Assembly: GCF_006503695.1 (NCBI RefSeq)
Contig: NZ_SBIK01000004.1
Span: 1 to 64,000, forward strand
DNA: 64,000 bases
Origin: Tepidiphilus succinatimandens
GTDB taxonomy: Bacteria > Pseudomonadota > Gammaproteobacteria > Burkholderiales > Rhodocyclaceae
Direction: 5' to 3'
The notes below the pieces were generated by a model that saw only the letters and a program-made list of their open reading frames with translations, was not told where the DNA came from and searched no databases. Below are positions 27,400-39,885 of this stretch, piece by piece. Position 1 is the stretch's first letter; each line of letters starts with the position of its first letter. The position numbers were made by a program, and so were the translations under genes.

Positions 27400-28784
27400 T
27401 CACGGAACCTCTTCCCATCCGCCGCCCAGCGCCTGGTAGAGGCTGAGCGCGGCGTTGAGGCGGGTGAGGCGTGCCTGTACCTCGGCGTCGCGCGCGCCGA
27501 GCAGACTGCGCTGGGCGGTGAGCACGTCGAGATAGAGCGCCATCCCTTGCTGGTATTGCAAGGTGGCGATGCGCAGAGCCCTTTGCGCCTGCTCCACGGC
27601 GCGCTGCTGTGCGGCGAGCGCTTCGTCGCCGTTGCGCTGGGCGCTGAGGGCGTTTTCCACGTCGCCGAACGCGGAGAGCAGCGTCTGCTGGTAAGTCTGG
27701 GCGAGTTCGCGCACGCGCGCTTCGCTGTAGGCGAGCTCACCGCGCAGCCGTCCGCCGTCGAAGAGGGTGACCGAGAGGGTGGCGGCGAGCGTGAAGAGGC
27801 GGCTTCCGGGGTCGAGGATCTGGTGCAGGGCGCTGCTTGCACCACCGCCCTGGGCGGTGAGATCGAGACGGGGGTAGAGGGCGGCGGTGGCGGCGCGTGC
27901 GTCGGCGGTGGCGGCCTGAAGCGCCGCTTCGGCGCTGCGCACGTCCGGTCGGCGCTCGAGCAGGCCCGAAGGCAGGCCGGCGGGCGGGCTGGGCAGGCGC
28001 AGTTGCGCGATGGAGGTGACCTGCGGGGCGAAGTCTTCCGGCGGACGGCCGAGCAGCAGCGCCAGGGCGTTCGCTGCTTGGGCTCGTTGGGTCTGCAGTG
28101 GCGGGATGGAAGCCTCGATCGTGGCGATTTCCAGCTCCTGCTGCGCGACTTGCAGGTCGGTGGCCATGCCGGCGCGGCGCTGCGCCTGCACGACGCCGAG
28201 CATGGCGCGGGCGGTGTCGAGCGACTCGTGCGCCGCCGCGAGCCGTGCTTCGAGCGCGGAGAGGGTGAACCAGGTGCTAGCGGTGAGGGCGGTGACGCCC
28301 AGCTCGACGGTTCGCCGGTCGAATTCGCTACCCTGCAGGCGTGCCGCGGCCGCTTCGGCTTGGGCGCGGTTGTAGCCGAAGAGGTCGAGCTCGTAGCTCG
28401 CGCTGAGCAGGGCCTGGTGGCGGTTGGCGATGGCGGATGATTTGCCGTTGCTGCCGCCGCTCTTCTGGCGCGAGGACTCGGCGCTCGCATCCAGGGAGGG
28501 ATAAAGGCCGGCGGCGGCCACTTGCAGCAAGGCGCGTGCTTCGGCCACGCGTTCGATGGCGGCGCGCAGGTCGTGGTTCTGGGAAAGCGCCGTTTCTTCG
28601 AGCGCATCCAGCGTCGGGTCGCCGAAATCGCGCCACCACCGTGGCGCGGGCCAGCGGTCTTCGGCCGCGCCGGCCTGCCAGCCCGAAGGAAGCTCGACGG
28701 GGGGGCGTTCGTAGGCGGGGCCGACGGTGCAGGCGGCGAGGGCGGTGACCAGGGGCAGCAGGAGAGGGCGCAGGCGCATGCGGC

Positions 28785-28788
<4 letters not shown>
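27400..28788 (-). CDS. Outer-membrane efflux lipoprotein (NodT/TolC family)
   Basis: The channel component has 462 residues. The signal ends in lipobox LAAC, so the mature protein is acylated. Two OEP repeats are visible: GDPTLDALEETALSQNHDLRAAIERV / QKSGGSNGKSSAI... and VTSIAQLRLPSPPAGLPSGLLERRPDVRSAEAAL / TAQGGGASSALHQILDPG. The GTG at 28788 overlaps the macB stop (GTGA), so it is the third gene of a tripartite pump. ATG 28779 is an alternative start. The substrate is unknown. Confidence 0.92.
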
Positions 28789-30785
<1,997 letters not shown>

Positions 30786-32126
30786 GAGGGGCGAGCGAGG
30801 GCGTGCCGATGACGACGTCTTCGCCCTCGTTCAGGCCGTCCAGGATCTGGGCGCTGACCTCGTCCTTGATGCCGATTTTCACGGTACGCGGTTGCATCTT
30901 GCCCTGGGCCATCACGAACACGCAGTCGGTGCCGGCCGGCGCGCGCGGCGGGCAGCCGGGCAGCCGGATGCCGCTGCTGCGCTGGACCGAGGAGAGCGCG
31001 GCAAGGGGCACGGTGAGCGCGTCGTCGGCCTGCGCCACGATGAAGAAGACCTGGGCCGACATCTGCGGCAGCAGGGCGCGATCGGGATTGGGAACTTCGA
31101 GCACGGCGTCGTAGAAGATGGCGCCGTTGATGAGCTCGGGCGTCATCTCCAGGCTCTGCAGGGTGGCCTCGATGCGCCGCTCCTGCCGCCCCAGGGTGGT
31201 GAAATAGGCCGGCATGCCGAGCGAGAGGCGCGGCACGTCGGCTTCCGAGACCTGGGCGCGCACGATCATGCGTTCGAGCTTGCCGATGCGCAACAGCACC
31301 GGGGCGTTCTGCCGGTTGTTGAGCACCTGGCCGACGTGGGCGATGTCCAGTTTGCTCCAGGTATTGCCGTAGACGGCGCTGGTGGGCGTCATGACGATGC
31401 CGGAAATCGGGGCGGTGATGCGGGTGTAGTCGAGGTTGGCCTCGTCCACCTTGAGCGTCGCCTTGGCCTTGTCGATCTGCGCCTTGAGGGAGGCGATGGT
31501 GGCTTCGGCCACTTTGAGGTCGGCGCGGCTCTGCTCGAGCGCCTGCTCGGTGGCGCCGCCCTGCGGGGCAAGCTGGACGTTGCGCTGCCAGGTCCACTTG
31601 GCCAGCGCGAATTTTGCTTCCCAGCTGGCGAGCTGGGCCGTGAGATCGGCGATGGTGGCCCGGTCGACGGCGACCTGGGCCGCGTACTGCGTTGGGTCGA
31701 TTTGGGCGATGAGCTGGCCTTCCTTGACCTCGTCCCCCAGCCCGACCTTGAGCTCGATGAGCTGCCCCGAGACCTGGGCGCCGACGTCGACGTATTCCGA
31801 GGGGGCGAGCACGCCCAGGGCCGAGACCGTTTCGCGGATGCTGCCGCGGGCAGCCTTGGCGGTGGGGTAGTCTTCGGTTGCGCCTTGGCGATGCCGCCAG
31901 GCGAAGTAGCCGCCCGCGGCGAGCAGCAGGATCAATGCCGCAAGAAGGAAGCGGCGCCAGCCCGCCGGGATCATGGGCGTCGCCTCATCGGGCGAAGAGG
32001 TGCCGGCGCAAGCGCGGTGCACGGCATCGTCGGACTCCAGTACGAGGACATCCCGCCATTATCACCGGGGATCATCGGTACCGTATCTCGCTCGGCGGGC
32101 GATTCGTATCGTAAGGTTTCGCGCGC

Positions 32127-33083
32127 TCAATACCACAGCCCGCTGCCGGGGCGGTAGCGCGGCGCGGACGAAGAGGGTGGAGGAAAGGCGGGGGGAGTGC
32201 CTTCGTCTCGCCCCGCGGGCGGGGTGCGGCGTGCGAGTTCGAGCAGCCGGCGCACGCGCTCTTCCGTGGCCGGATGGGTGCGCAGCCACGAGGGTTCGGG
32301 CGAGCCCCAGCCGGGAAAGAGCCAGGCGAGCCAGCCGCGCTGCGCCCGCTCGATGGCCATGAGCGCGGAGGCGAGCCCTTCGGGATCGTCGGTGAGAGCG
32401 ACTGCCGCCAGATCCGCGTCGTATTCGCGCACCCGCGACAGGCCCAGCTGCACGAGCATGGCGATCTGCGGTGCGAAGATGAGCAGCGCCACCGCCAGCC
32501 AATTCACCACCGCCGCACCGACGAGCAGCAGCGGCAGGTTGACCAGCAGCAGGATCTGGCCGGTGAGCGAGAGCACGCTCGTCATGCGCGTGAGGGAATC
32601 GGCCAGGCTCATGACCCGCACGTCGCCGTGGGCGATGTGCGCCACCTCGTGCGCGAGCACGCCGGTGATCTGGTGCAGATCGAGCCGGGCGAGCAGCCCC
32701 GAGGTGAGGGCGATGGCGGCATCATTGCGGCTGCCCACGCTGAAGGCATTGACGATGGGCGTGTCGACGAAGTACAGCCGGGGGCGGCGGGGCAGTCCGG
32801 CACGCGCGGCGAGCCGTTCGACGATGGCGTGGAGCTCCGGAGCTTCGCCCGGGGCGATGGGTTGGGCGCGGTAGAGGCGCAGCACCAGCTCGGGGCCGGC
32901 GAGCGGCTGCAGCAGGAGCGACACGGCGCAGAAGACGAGCATGTAGAGGATGCCGTCCTCACCCCACAGCAGCCAGCCGACGGTGGAGAGCAGCGCGGCG
33001 AGCACGACCACCAGCACCGCCGTCTGCAGGCGGTTCATCCAGGCGTGGCGCTGCCAGAGGTGAGGATCGATGCGTTGCGTCAT
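32127..33083 (-). CDS. M48-family membrane metalloprotease (HtpX-like)
   Basis: The 318-residue protein has two N-terminal helices (about 20-65), then the zinc motif HEVAH at 145-149 and the third ligand Glu in SRVREYDADLAAV, with two more helices between (ILLLVNLPLLLVG, AVALLIFAPQIAML). FVDTPIVNAFSVG is the family motif before the catalytic helix. HtpX-like proteases degrade misfolded membrane proteins. The C-terminus is Pro/Ser-rich. The 152 bp between it and macA show no further gene. Confidence 0.9.
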   Translation of the reverse strand: MTQRIDPHLWQRHAWMNRLQTAVLVVVLAALLSTVGWLLWGEDGILYMLVFCAVSLLLQPLAGPELVLRLYRAQPIAPGEAPELHAIVERLAARAGLPRRPRLYFVDTPIVNAFSVGSRNDAAIALTSGLLARLDLHQITGVLAHEVAHIAHGDVRVMSLADSLTRMTSVLSLTGQILLLVNLPLLLVGAAVVNWLAVALLIFAPQIAMLVQLGLSRVREYDADLAAVALTDDPEGLASALMAIERAQRGWLAWLFPGWGSPEPSWLRTHPATEERVRRLLELARRTPPAGRDEGTPPAFPPPSSSAPRYRPGSGLWY

Positions 33084-33096
33084 GCGGCTCCCGGGT

Positions 33097-33699
33097 TCAT
33101 TTGTTGCGCAGCGCCACCAAGGGTACCACTCCTTCCTTCTCGAACCGTTTGCGGCCGGGCTCGGCTTCGGGCAGCGGCGTGCACGGGCGCAGGGTGGCGC
33201 GGCTGCGGCGCGTGAGTTCCTGGTAAGTCTGCGTGCCGCTAATTTTCCAGTTTAGCTCCTCTTCGCTCAGCTCGCGTACCACCTTGGCCGGAGCGCCCAC
33301 GGCGAGGCTGCGCGGCGGGATCGTCATGCCGGCTTTGACGAAGGCGGCCGCGGCGACGATGGCCGACTCCCCCACCTCTGCCTCGTCCATGATCACCGCA
33401 TTCATGCCCACGAGCGCGTTGCGCCGGATACGGCAGCCGTGCAGGATCGCCCCGTGCCCGATGTGGCCGTTTTCCTCGACCACGGTGTCGATGCCGGGGA
33501 AGCCGTGCATGACGCAGCAGTCCTGGATGTTGGCGCCGGCATGCACGATGAGCCGGCCGAAGTCGCCGCGCAGGCTCGCGAGCGGCGCCACATAGACGCC
33601 GGGGCCGATGTGCACGTCGCCGATCAGCACGGCGTCGGGATGGACGTAGGCGTCGGGATGGACGACGGGCTTGAGGCCGTCGATTTCGTAGCAGGGCAT
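33097..33699 (-). CDS. paaY: Hexapeptide-repeat thioesterase-like protein PaaY
   Basis: PaaY (200 residues) is a left-handed beta-helix protein of the gamma-carbonic anhydrase group; it is linked to removing dead-end CoA esters in phenylacetate breakdown. The repeats run [21 protein letters not shown], ...[45 protein letters not shown], with the conserved metal-site His in VMHG and [11 protein letters not shown]. The C-terminal helix [20 protein letters not shown] is typical of PaaY. It lies with paaN on the strand opposite to the main paa operon. Confidence 0.9.
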   Translation of the reverse strand: MPCYEIDGLKPVVHPDAYVHPDAVLIGDVHIGPGVYVAPLASLRGDFGRLIVHAGANIQDCCVMHGFPGIDTVVEENGHIGHGAILHGCRIRRNALVGMNAVIMDEAEVGESAIVAAAAFVKAGMTIPPRSLAVGAPAKVVRELSEEELNWKISGTQTYQELTRRSRATLRPCTPLPEAEPGRKRFEKEGVVPLVALRNK

Positions 33700-33757
33700 G
33701 GCTTTTCTCCGTGCGGCGCCGAAGCTTCTTCGACCCGGCGCCGCGGCATGAAAAAAA

Positions 33758-35431
33758 TCAGGACACGTGCCAGCGACGCTGGATCACGCGGAAGCGGTTG
33801 GCGACGAAGGCGGAGTCGGCATAGCTCGCATTGGCTGCCGGGTTCATGCCGGTGCCGTGGTAGTCGGAGAAGGCGGCCGACTGGTTGACGTAGACCCCGT
33901 CGGTGAGATTCAGCGACAGGGCCACGCCGGCGCGCCAGCTCACTTCGACCATCGTCTGCTGGTATTCGGGCTTGGTCGAATACACACCGAGGGTGAGGGC
34001 GCCGTGCTCGCGCACGATGCGCTCGGCGAGCGAGGCCGCCTGGGCCGCGTCGGGCACCGCTACCACGAAGGCGATGGGGCCGAAGCGCTCTTCCATGTAG
34101 GCGGCTTCGTCCTTGGCCTCACAGGCGACGAGCACCGGCGTGCGCACCTGCGCCCGCGGGAATTCCGGGTGCTCGATGCGCCGCGGGGCCAGCAGAACGC
34201 GACCGAAGGCGCCGGAGGCGGCCTCTTCGATGCGTCGCAGCGTCTCTTCGGACTGGATGGCGCCGAGCACGGCCGTGGCCACCTTGACGTCGGTGAGCAG
34301 TGCCTCGATCGCCCGGGCGAGATCGCGGCCGACGTCCTCATGGGATTTGTGCCCTTCGTTGGTGTCGATGCCGCCTGCCGGCACCAGGATCGCCTGCGTC
34401 GTGGTGCACATCTGCCCCGAGTAGAGCGACAGGGTGAAGGCGAGGTTGCGCAGCATGCCTTGGTAGTCGTCGGTCGATTCGATCACCACCGTGTTGACGC
34501 CGGCCAGTTCCGCATACACCTGGGCCTGGCGGCAGTGCTCGAGCAGCCAGTTGCCGAAAGCGCAGCCGCCGGTGAAATCGATGGATTTCACTTCCGGGTG
34601 GGTGACGAGCCGTTGCGTATGCTCCCGCTGGGCGAAAACGGCCAACTGCACCACGTTCGGGTCGAGTCCCTGTTCGGTGAGCAGCTCGCGCAGCACGCGT
34701 ACGGTGAGCGCGGCGGGCAGGATCGCATTGCTGTGCGGTTTGACGATGACGGGGTTGCCGGTGGCGAGCGCCGCGAACAGGCCCGGATAGGTGTTCCAGG
34801 TGGGGAAAGTGCCACAGCCTATCACCACCGCCGGGCCGCGTCCGACGATCTCATAGCGTTTTTCCATGCGGATCGGCGGATTCTTGCCTTGGGGCTTTTC
34901 CCACAGGGCGGTTTCGGGGATACGGCGCATTTCGTCCCAAGCGTAAGTCACTGCTTCCAGCCCGCGATCCTGCGCATGCGGGCCGCCCGCCTGGAAAGCC
35001 ATCATCCAGCCCTGGCCGGTGGTGTACATCACGGCGTGCGCCAGTTCGAAGCTGCGCCGGTTCAAACGCACGAGGGCTTCGAGCAGCAAGCCCACCCGTC
35101 CTTTGGGGCCAAGTTTTTGCCAGTCGTCCTGCGCCTTGCGTGCAGCGGCCACCAGCGACTCGGGCTCGCTCACCGGATAGGAGACGTTCAGCTCCACTCC
35201 ATAAGGCGAGCGCTCCGGGGCGATCCACTCGCCGGTGCCCGGCTGACCTTCAAGGGAAAACCGCTGGCCGTGGAGGCCGAGCACGGCGGCTTTGCCCTCT
35301 TCGAGCGCCGTCTCCCCGTAAATTTTGGGGCTGGGCATTTCGGGGAAAGGGGTCCAGTAGCCACGGCGGGCGATCGCTTCGAGCGCATGTTCGAGCAGAG
35401 CCTGGTGTTTTTCGAAGAGCGGATGGGTCAT
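33758..35431 (-). CDS. paaN: Phenylacetate degradation aldehyde dehydrogenase-like protein PaaN
   Basis: The 557-residue protein belongs to the aldehyde dehydrogenase superfamily clade called PaaN (TIGR02288-like). It has an N-terminal [20 protein letters not shown], then [61 protein letters not shown] and [16 protein letters not shown], with a candidate catalytic Cys in [14 protein letters not shown]. There is no MaoC hydratase domain, so it differs from PaaZ of E. coli. It is thought to act on the ring-opened aldehyde. It diverges from paaG across a 143-bp control region. Confidence 0.9.
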   Translation of the reverse strand: MTHPLFEKHQALLEHALEAIARRGYWTPFPEMPSPKIYGETALEEGKAAVLGLHGQRFSLEGQPGTGEWIAPERSPYGVELNVSYPVSEPESLVAAARKAQDDWQKLGPKGRVGLLLEALVRLNRRSFELAHAVMYTTGQGWMMAFQAGGPHAQDRGLEAVTYAWDEMRRIPETALWEKPQGKNPPIRMEKRYEIVGRGPAVVIGCGTFPTWNTYPGLFAALATGNPVIVKPHSNAILPAALTVRVLRELLTEQGLDPNVVQLAVFAQREHTQRLVTHPEVKSIDFTGGCAFGNWLLEHCRQAQVYAELAGVNTVVIESTDDYQGMLRNLAFTLSLYSGQMCTTTQAILVPAGGIDTNEGHKSHEDVGRDLARAIEALLTDVKVATAVLGAIQSEETLRRIEEAASGAFGRVLLAPRRIEHPEFPRAQVRTPVLVACEAKDEAAYMEERFGPIAFVVAVPDAAQAASLAERIVREHGALTLGVYSTKPEYQQTMVEVSWRAGVALSLNLTDGVYVNQSAAFSDYHGTGMNPAANASYADSAFVANRFRVIQRRWHVS

Positions 35432-35497
35432 GGAGCGTCTCCTTCGGTGATTCGGGTTATGTTAAGGTAAAACGATTCGCTATTTTTGAAAAACGTC

Positions 35498-35547
35498 TTG
35501 ATCCCTTGACCTGGATCAAGTATATTATTGATCGAACGGTCGGTCAA
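35498..35547 (+). promoter_or_regulatory. paaG promoter with TetR-type operator
   Basis: TTGATC (35498-35503) and TATATT (35521-35526) are 17 bp apart, a good sigma-70 promoter. Directly after the -10 box lies the imperfect 20-bp palindrome TTGATCGAACGGTCGGTCAA (35528-35547), a shape typical of TetR-family operators. A bound repressor would block the start of transcription. A second inverted repeat, TTGATCC-N8-GGATCAA (35498-35519), overlaps the promoter. The obvious repressor is PaaR, encoded in the same operon, released by a phenylacetyl-CoA-type effector. Confidence 0.7.
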
Positions 35548-35574
35548 AAAAATTGATGAGGGGGAGGAGACGAC

Positions 35575-36393
35575 ATGGCGGAGACCACGGCGGCCGAAGG
35601 GCCGACGATCCTGCTGGAAGTGCGCGAGGCGGTGGCCTGGCTCACGCTCAACCGGCCCGAGCGCCTCAACAGCTTTACCACGCGCATGCACGAGGAGCTG
35701 CGCGCCGCGCTCGATCGCGTCGAGGCGGGTCGCGCCGAAGGCACGATCCGGGTGCTGGTGATCACCGGTGCCGGACGAGGCTTTTGCGCCGGGCAGGACC
35801 TGTCCGACCGGGCAGTGGCCCCGGGCGCGCAGGCGCCGGATCTGGGCGAGTCGATCGAAAAGAACTACAAGCCGCTCGTGCTGCGCCTGCGCCGGCTCGA
35901 GCTGCCGGTGATCGCCGCGGTCAATGGCGTGGCCGCTGGTGCCGGAGCCAACCTGGCGCTGGCCTGCGACCTCGTCTTCGCCGCGCGCTCGGCTTCTTTC
36001 ATCGAATCCTTCGCCAAGCTGGGGCTCATCCCCGATACCGGCGGCACCTGGGTGCTGCCGCGTCTGGTGGGGCTGGCGCGTGCCATGGGGCTGTCGCTGC
36101 TCGGCGAGAAACTCTCCGCCGAAGAGGCCGAGCGCTGGGGGCTCATCTGGAAATGCGTGGAAGACGAGGCACTCTTGCCCACGGTGCGCGAAGTGGCCGA
36201 ACGCCTCGCACAAGGCCCCACGTTCGGCTACGCCATGACGAAGAAAGCCCTGCTCGTCAGTGGCACGAACGATCTGGCCACGCAGCTCGATCTCGAGCGC
36301 GACCTGATGTCGGCCTGTGGGCGCAGCGAGGATTATCAGGAAGGGGTGCAGGCGTTCCTCGAGAAACGCCAACCGCGCTTCCGCGGACGCTGA
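35575..36393 (+). CDS. paaG: 2-(1,2-epoxy-1,2-dihydrophenyl)acetyl-CoA isomerase PaaG
   Basis: This crotonase-fold enzyme has 272 residues. The oxyanion-hole segments are VITGAGRGFCAGQDLSDR and AVNGVAAGAGANLALACDLV, and the catalytic acid lies in SFAKLGLIPDTGGTWVLPRL. GRGFCAGQDL and LIPDTGGTW are diagnostic for PaaG, which isomerises the ring epoxide to an oxepin. GGGGGAGGAGACGAC upstream gives a strong ribosome site. It is the first gene of the plus-strand paa operon; the epoxidase that makes its substrate is not encoded here. Confidence 0.93.
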   Translation: MAETTAAEGPTILLEVREAVAWLTLNRPERLNSFTTRMHEELRAALDRVEAGRAEGTIRVLVITGAGRGFCAGQDLSDRAVAPGAQAPDLGESIEKNYKPLVLRLRRLELPVIAAVNGVAAGAGANLALACDLVFAARSASFIESFAKLGLIPDTGGTWVLPRLVGLARAMGLSLLGEKLSAEEAERWGLIWKCVEDEALLPTVREVAERLAQGPTFGYAMTKKALLVSGTNDLATQLDLERDLMSACGRSEDYQEGVQAFLEKRQPRFRGR

Positions 36394-36406
36394 GGGGGAG
36401 GAGACG

Positions 36407-37981
36407 ATGCAAGAACGCGAAGGGGGCGCGGCCCTCGCGCCCGGCCACGCCGTGCTGGTGGTCGGCGCCGGGGCGATGGGGCGCGGGATCGCCCTGGTGG
36501 CGGCGAGTGCCGGCCATCTGGTGTTTCTTTCCGACGTGAGCGAGGAGGCCCGCCGGCGCGCGCTCACGGCGATCGCCGAAGAGCTCGATGGCGGGGTGCG
36601 CAAGGGGCGGATGAGCGCCGAAGAGGCGAGCGCGATCCGCGATCGTATCCGGGCGGTGGCCGAACCGCAGAGCGTCGCCTCGCAGGTGCATCTGGTGATC
36701 GAGGCGATCGTCGAGGATCTGGAGGTGAAGCGGGCGCTCTTCGCCGCGCTCGAACCCCTGGTACCGCCTCAGGCGATCCTTGCCACCAACACGTCTTCGC
36801 TGTCGATCACCGCCATCGCCGCTCCGCTCGCGCGCCCCGAGCGGGTGGTTGGCATGCATTTCTTCAATCCGCCTACGCGCATGAAGCTGGTGGAGGTGGT
36901 GAGCGGTCTGGCCACGGCACCGGAAGTGGCGCAAGCCATTAGGGACACCGCCGTGCGCTGGGGCAAGATCGCCGTGATGGCGCGCTCCACGCCGGGGTTC
37001 ATCGTCAATCGCGTGGCCCGCCCCTTCTATGCCGAGGCCTTGCGCGTGCTCGCCGAGGGAGCGGCCGACTGTGCCACGCTGGATGCGATCGTACGCGAGG
37101 CGGGGGGCTTTCCCATGGGGCCCTTCGAGCTGATGGATCTCATCGGACACGATGTCAATTTCGCCGTCACCTCATCCGTGTGGTCGGCCTATTTCTACGA
37201 CAAGCGCTTCCAGCCCAGCCTCATCCAGCAGGAGCTGGTCTGGGCCGGACGGCTCGGGCGCAAGAGCGGACGGGGGTTCTACGACTACGCTGCAGGAGCG
37301 CAGCGTCCCGCCGCGGCCGAAGCCCCGTCATGTCTCGATCGGGCGCCTTCTGCCGTCGCCGCCGTGGGCGAGTTCGGCCCCTTCTCTGCGCTGCTCGAGC
37401 GGCTCGCTGCCGCCGGCGTGGTGGTGCACCGACGGCCCGCCGATGCCGGACCCGTGCGGATCGAGGCTGCAAACACCTGGATCGTGCCCACCGACGGACG
37501 CACGGCCACGCGCCTCGCGCACGAGTACGGCCATGCCGACGTCGTCGTGCTCGACTGGGCGCGCGATTGGGCACAGACGCCGCGCGCGGCGCTGGCGCGG
37601 GCCGATGGTTGTGCGCAGGATTCCTGGGCATGCGCGCTCGGGCTGCTGCAGCGGGCGGGAATCGCCGTAACCCCGCTCGACGACGTCGCCGGGCTGATTC
37701 TCGCGCGCACCGTGGCCATGCTCGCCAACGAGGCGGCCGACGCCGTGCTCGCCGGCATCGGCACGCCGCGCGACATCGATACCGCCATGCGCTACGGCAC
37801 GAACTATCCGCTTGGGCCGCTCGCCTGGGGAGAGGCAACGGGCGTGGCGCGCATCGTCGGTCTGCTCGATCGGCTCGCCGAGCACTACGGCGAAGATCGC
37901 TACCGGGTCTCGCCGCTCTTGCGGCGGCACCTCTGGAACGGACGGCCGCTCGTTGGCGGCGATGAAGGAGAAGGGAAGTGA
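36407..37981 (+). CDS. paaH: 3-hydroxyadipyl-CoA dehydrogenase PaaH
   Basis: The 524-residue NAD-dependent 3-hydroxyacyl-CoA dehydrogenase has the dinucleotide motif VVGAGAMGRGIALVAASAGH, LATNTSSLSITAIAAPL, VVGMHFFNPPTRMKLVEVV and TPGFIVNRVARPFYAEAL. A first 3HCDH domain is followed by a second dehydrogenase C-terminal domain (GLILARTVAMLANEAADAVLAG; TAMRYGTNYPLGPLAWGE), as usual for PaaH. ATG 36407 follows GGGGGAGGAG by 6 bp. It is 13 bp after paaG and overlaps paaI. The linker near residues 300-370 is Ala/Arg-rich and looks disordered. Confidence 0.93.
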   Translation: MQEREGGAALAPGHAVLVVGAGAMGRGIALVAASAGHLVFLSDVSEEARRRALTAIAEELDGGVRKGRMSAEEASAIRDRIRAVAEPQSVASQVHLVIEAIVEDLEVKRALFAALEPLVPPQAILATNTSSLSITAIAAPLARPERVVGMHFFNPPTRMKLVEVVSGLATAPEVAQAIRDTAVRWGKIAVMARSTPGFIVNRVARPFYAEALRVLAEGAADCATLDAIVREAGGFPMGPFELMDLIGHDVNFAVTSSVWSAYFYDKRFQPSLIQQELVWAGRLGRKSGRGFYDYAAGAQRPAAAEAPSCLDRAPSAVAAVGEFGPFSALLERLAAAGVVVHRRPADAGPVRIEAANTWIVPTDGRTATRLAHEYGHADVVVLDWARDWAQTPRAALARADGCAQDSWACALGLLQRAGIAVTPLDDVAGLILARTVAMLANEAADAVLAGIGTPRDIDTAMRYGTNYPLGPLAWGEATGVARIVGLLDRLAEHYGEDRYRVSPLLRRHLWNGRPLVGGDEGEGK

Positions 37982-38445
37982 CGGAAGCTTCGTATCGGGA
38001 TCTCACCGCTGGGCTCGACCCGCAGCAAGTGGCCGAAGCCGTCGGCGCCGGCATGTACGAGCACGACCACTGTGCGCAGCATCTCGGCATCCGGCTGCTG
38101 GAGATCGCGCCGGGTTACGCCAAGATGGAGATGACCGTGCGCCGTGACATGCTCAATGGCTTCGCCATCTGCCATGGCGGTATCGTCACCACGCTGGCCG
38201 ATACCGCCTTTGCGTATTCCTGCAACAGTTACAACGAGATGACGGTCGCTTCCGGCCTGGCCACCGAGTTTCTCGCGCCGGTGCGCGAAGGCGACGTGCT
38301 CACCGCCGAGGGGCGCGAAGTCGCGCTGGCCGGACGTACCGGCGTCTACGACGTCGGCATCACTAACCAGCGTGGCGAGCTGGTGGCCGTGATGCGCGGC
38401 AAGTCTTACCGCTTGAAGGGGCGGGCGGTGGTCGAACTCGACTGA
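37978..38445 (+). CDS. paaI: Hydroxyphenylacetyl-CoA thioesterase PaaI
   Basis: This hotdog-fold thioesterase (155 residues) clears stalled CoA esters. The family motif GFAICHGGIVTTLADTAFAYS contains the catalytic Asp; ITNQRGELVAVMRGKSYR closes the domain. The GTG at 37978 overlaps the paaH stop (GTGA), with GAGAAGGGAA as ribosome site. It is followed by 40 bp and then paaK. Confidence 0.93.
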   Translation: MTEASYRDLTAGLDPQQVAEAVGAGMYEHDHCAQHLGIRLLEIAPGYAKMEMTVRRDMLNGFAICHGGIVTTLADTAFAYSCNSYNEMTVASGLATEFLAPVREGDVLTAEGREVALAGRTGVYDVGITNQRGELVAVMRGKSYRLKGRAVVELD

Positions 38446-38485
38446 CGCGGCTGCTCCCAGACGAACGAAAAAGGGAAAGGAGGAG

Positions 38486-39814
38486 ATGACCATGCCTGTG
38501 AAGAAACCCGCTCCCGGCGATCTGGAGCCGATCGAAACCGCCAGCCTCGACGAGCTGCGTGCGCTCCAGCTCGAACGGCTCAAATGGAGCGTTCGCCACG
38601 CTTATGAGAACGTGCCGCACTACCGCAAGCGCTTCGACGAGCACGGGGTGCATCCCGACGATCTGAAATCGCTGGAAGATCTGGCGAAGTTCCCCTTCAC
38701 GACGAAATACGACCTGCGCGACAACTATCCTTATGGCATGTTTGCCGTGCCGCGCGAGAAGATCGTCCGCATCCACGCATCCAGCGGCACCACGGGCAAG
38801 CCCACCGTGGTGGGCTACACCAAGAAGGACATCGACACCTGGGCCGACGTCGTGGCCCGTTCGATCCGTGCCGCCGGAGGACGCCCCGGCGACATCGTCC
38901 ACGTGGCCTACGGTTACGGACTCTTCACCGGCGGGCTGGGAGCGCACTACGGTGCCGAGCGTCTCGGCTGCACCGTGATCCCCATGTCCGGCGGCCAGAC
39001 CGAGAAGCAGATCCAGATGATCATGGATCTCAAACCCGACATCATCATGGTCACGCCCTCGTACATGATGACGGTGTTCGACGAAATGGAGCGCCTGGGC
39101 ATCGATCCCCGCACCTGCTCGCTCAAAGTGGGCATCTTCGGCGCCGAACCCTGGACCGATGCGATGCGACGGGCGATGGAAGAGCGCGGCGGGCTGGATG
39201 CGGTGGACATCTATGGGCTCTCGGAGGTGATGGGGCCGGGGGTGGCCTGCGAATGCGTCGAGACCAAGGATGGACCGACCATCTGGGAAGACCATTTCTA
39301 TCCCGAGATCATCGACCCGGTCACCGGCGAGGTGCAGCCCGACGGCGCCGAGGGCGAGCTCGTGTTCACGACGCTCACCAAGGAAGGGCTGCCGGTCATC
39401 CGCTATCGCACGCGCGACCTCACGCGCCTGCTGCCCCCCACGGCGCGCTCCATGCGCCGTATGGCCAAGATCACCGGCCGCACCGACGACATGCTCATCA
39501 TCCGCGGCGTCAACGTCTTCCCCACCCAGGTCGAAGAGCTGATCCTGCGCATCCCGAAACTTGCCCCGCACTATGTGCTCGAGGTGGAGAAAGAGGGCTA
39601 TCTCGACCGACTCACCGTCAAGGTCGAACTCAATCCCGAGGAAGGCGTGGGTCGTCATCCGGAGCAGAAACAGGCGCTCGCCAAGGAGCTCTCCCACCTC
39701 ATCAAGACCTTCATCGGCGTGTCGGCCAACGTCATCGTCGGCGAGCCTTACTCCATCGAGCGCGTGACGGTGGGCAAGGCGCGGCGTGTGATCGACCGGC
39801 GTCCGAAAGACTGA
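38486..39814 (+). CDS. paaK: Phenylacetate-CoA ligase PaaK
   Basis: PaaK (442 residues) activates phenylacetate with ATP and CoA, the entry step of the pathway. The nucleotide loop is IHASSGTTGKPTVVGYT; the next motifs are YGYGLFTGGLGAHYGAERLG, FGAEPWTDAMR, DIYGLSEVMGPGVACEC and GRTDDMLIIRGVNVFPTQVEE. All are characteristic of PaaK. GGAAAGGAGGAG lies just upstream; ATG 38492 is a second possible start. The complete form suggests the host can convert external phenylacetate to the CoA ester. Confidence 0.96.
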   Translation: MTMPVKKPAPGDLEPIETASLDELRALQLERLKWSVRHAYENVPHYRKRFDEHGVHPDDLKSLEDLAKFPFTTKYDLRDNYPYGMFAVPREKIVRIHASSGTTGKPTVVGYTKKDIDTWADVVARSIRAAGGRPGDIVHVAYGYGLFTGGLGAHYGAERLGCTVIPMSGGQTEKQIQMIMDLKPDIIMVTPSYMMTVFDEMERLGIDPRTCSLKVGIFGAEPWTDAMRRAMEERGGLDAVDIYGLSEVMGPGVACECVETKDGPTIWEDHFYPEIIDPVTGEVQPDGAEGELVFTTLTKEGLPVIRYRTRDLTRLLPPTARSMRRMAKITGRTDDMLIIRGVNVFPTQVEELILRIPKLAPHYVLEVEKEGYLDRLTVKVELNPEEGVGRHPEQKQALAKELSHLIKTFIGVSANVIVGEPYSIERVTVGKARRVIDRRPKD

Positions 39815-39885
39815 GTGCGGCACGGATCGTGGCCGTCGCGGTTATGCTACGGCTTCGATCCATGGTGGCACAAGGGGGGGCGGCG

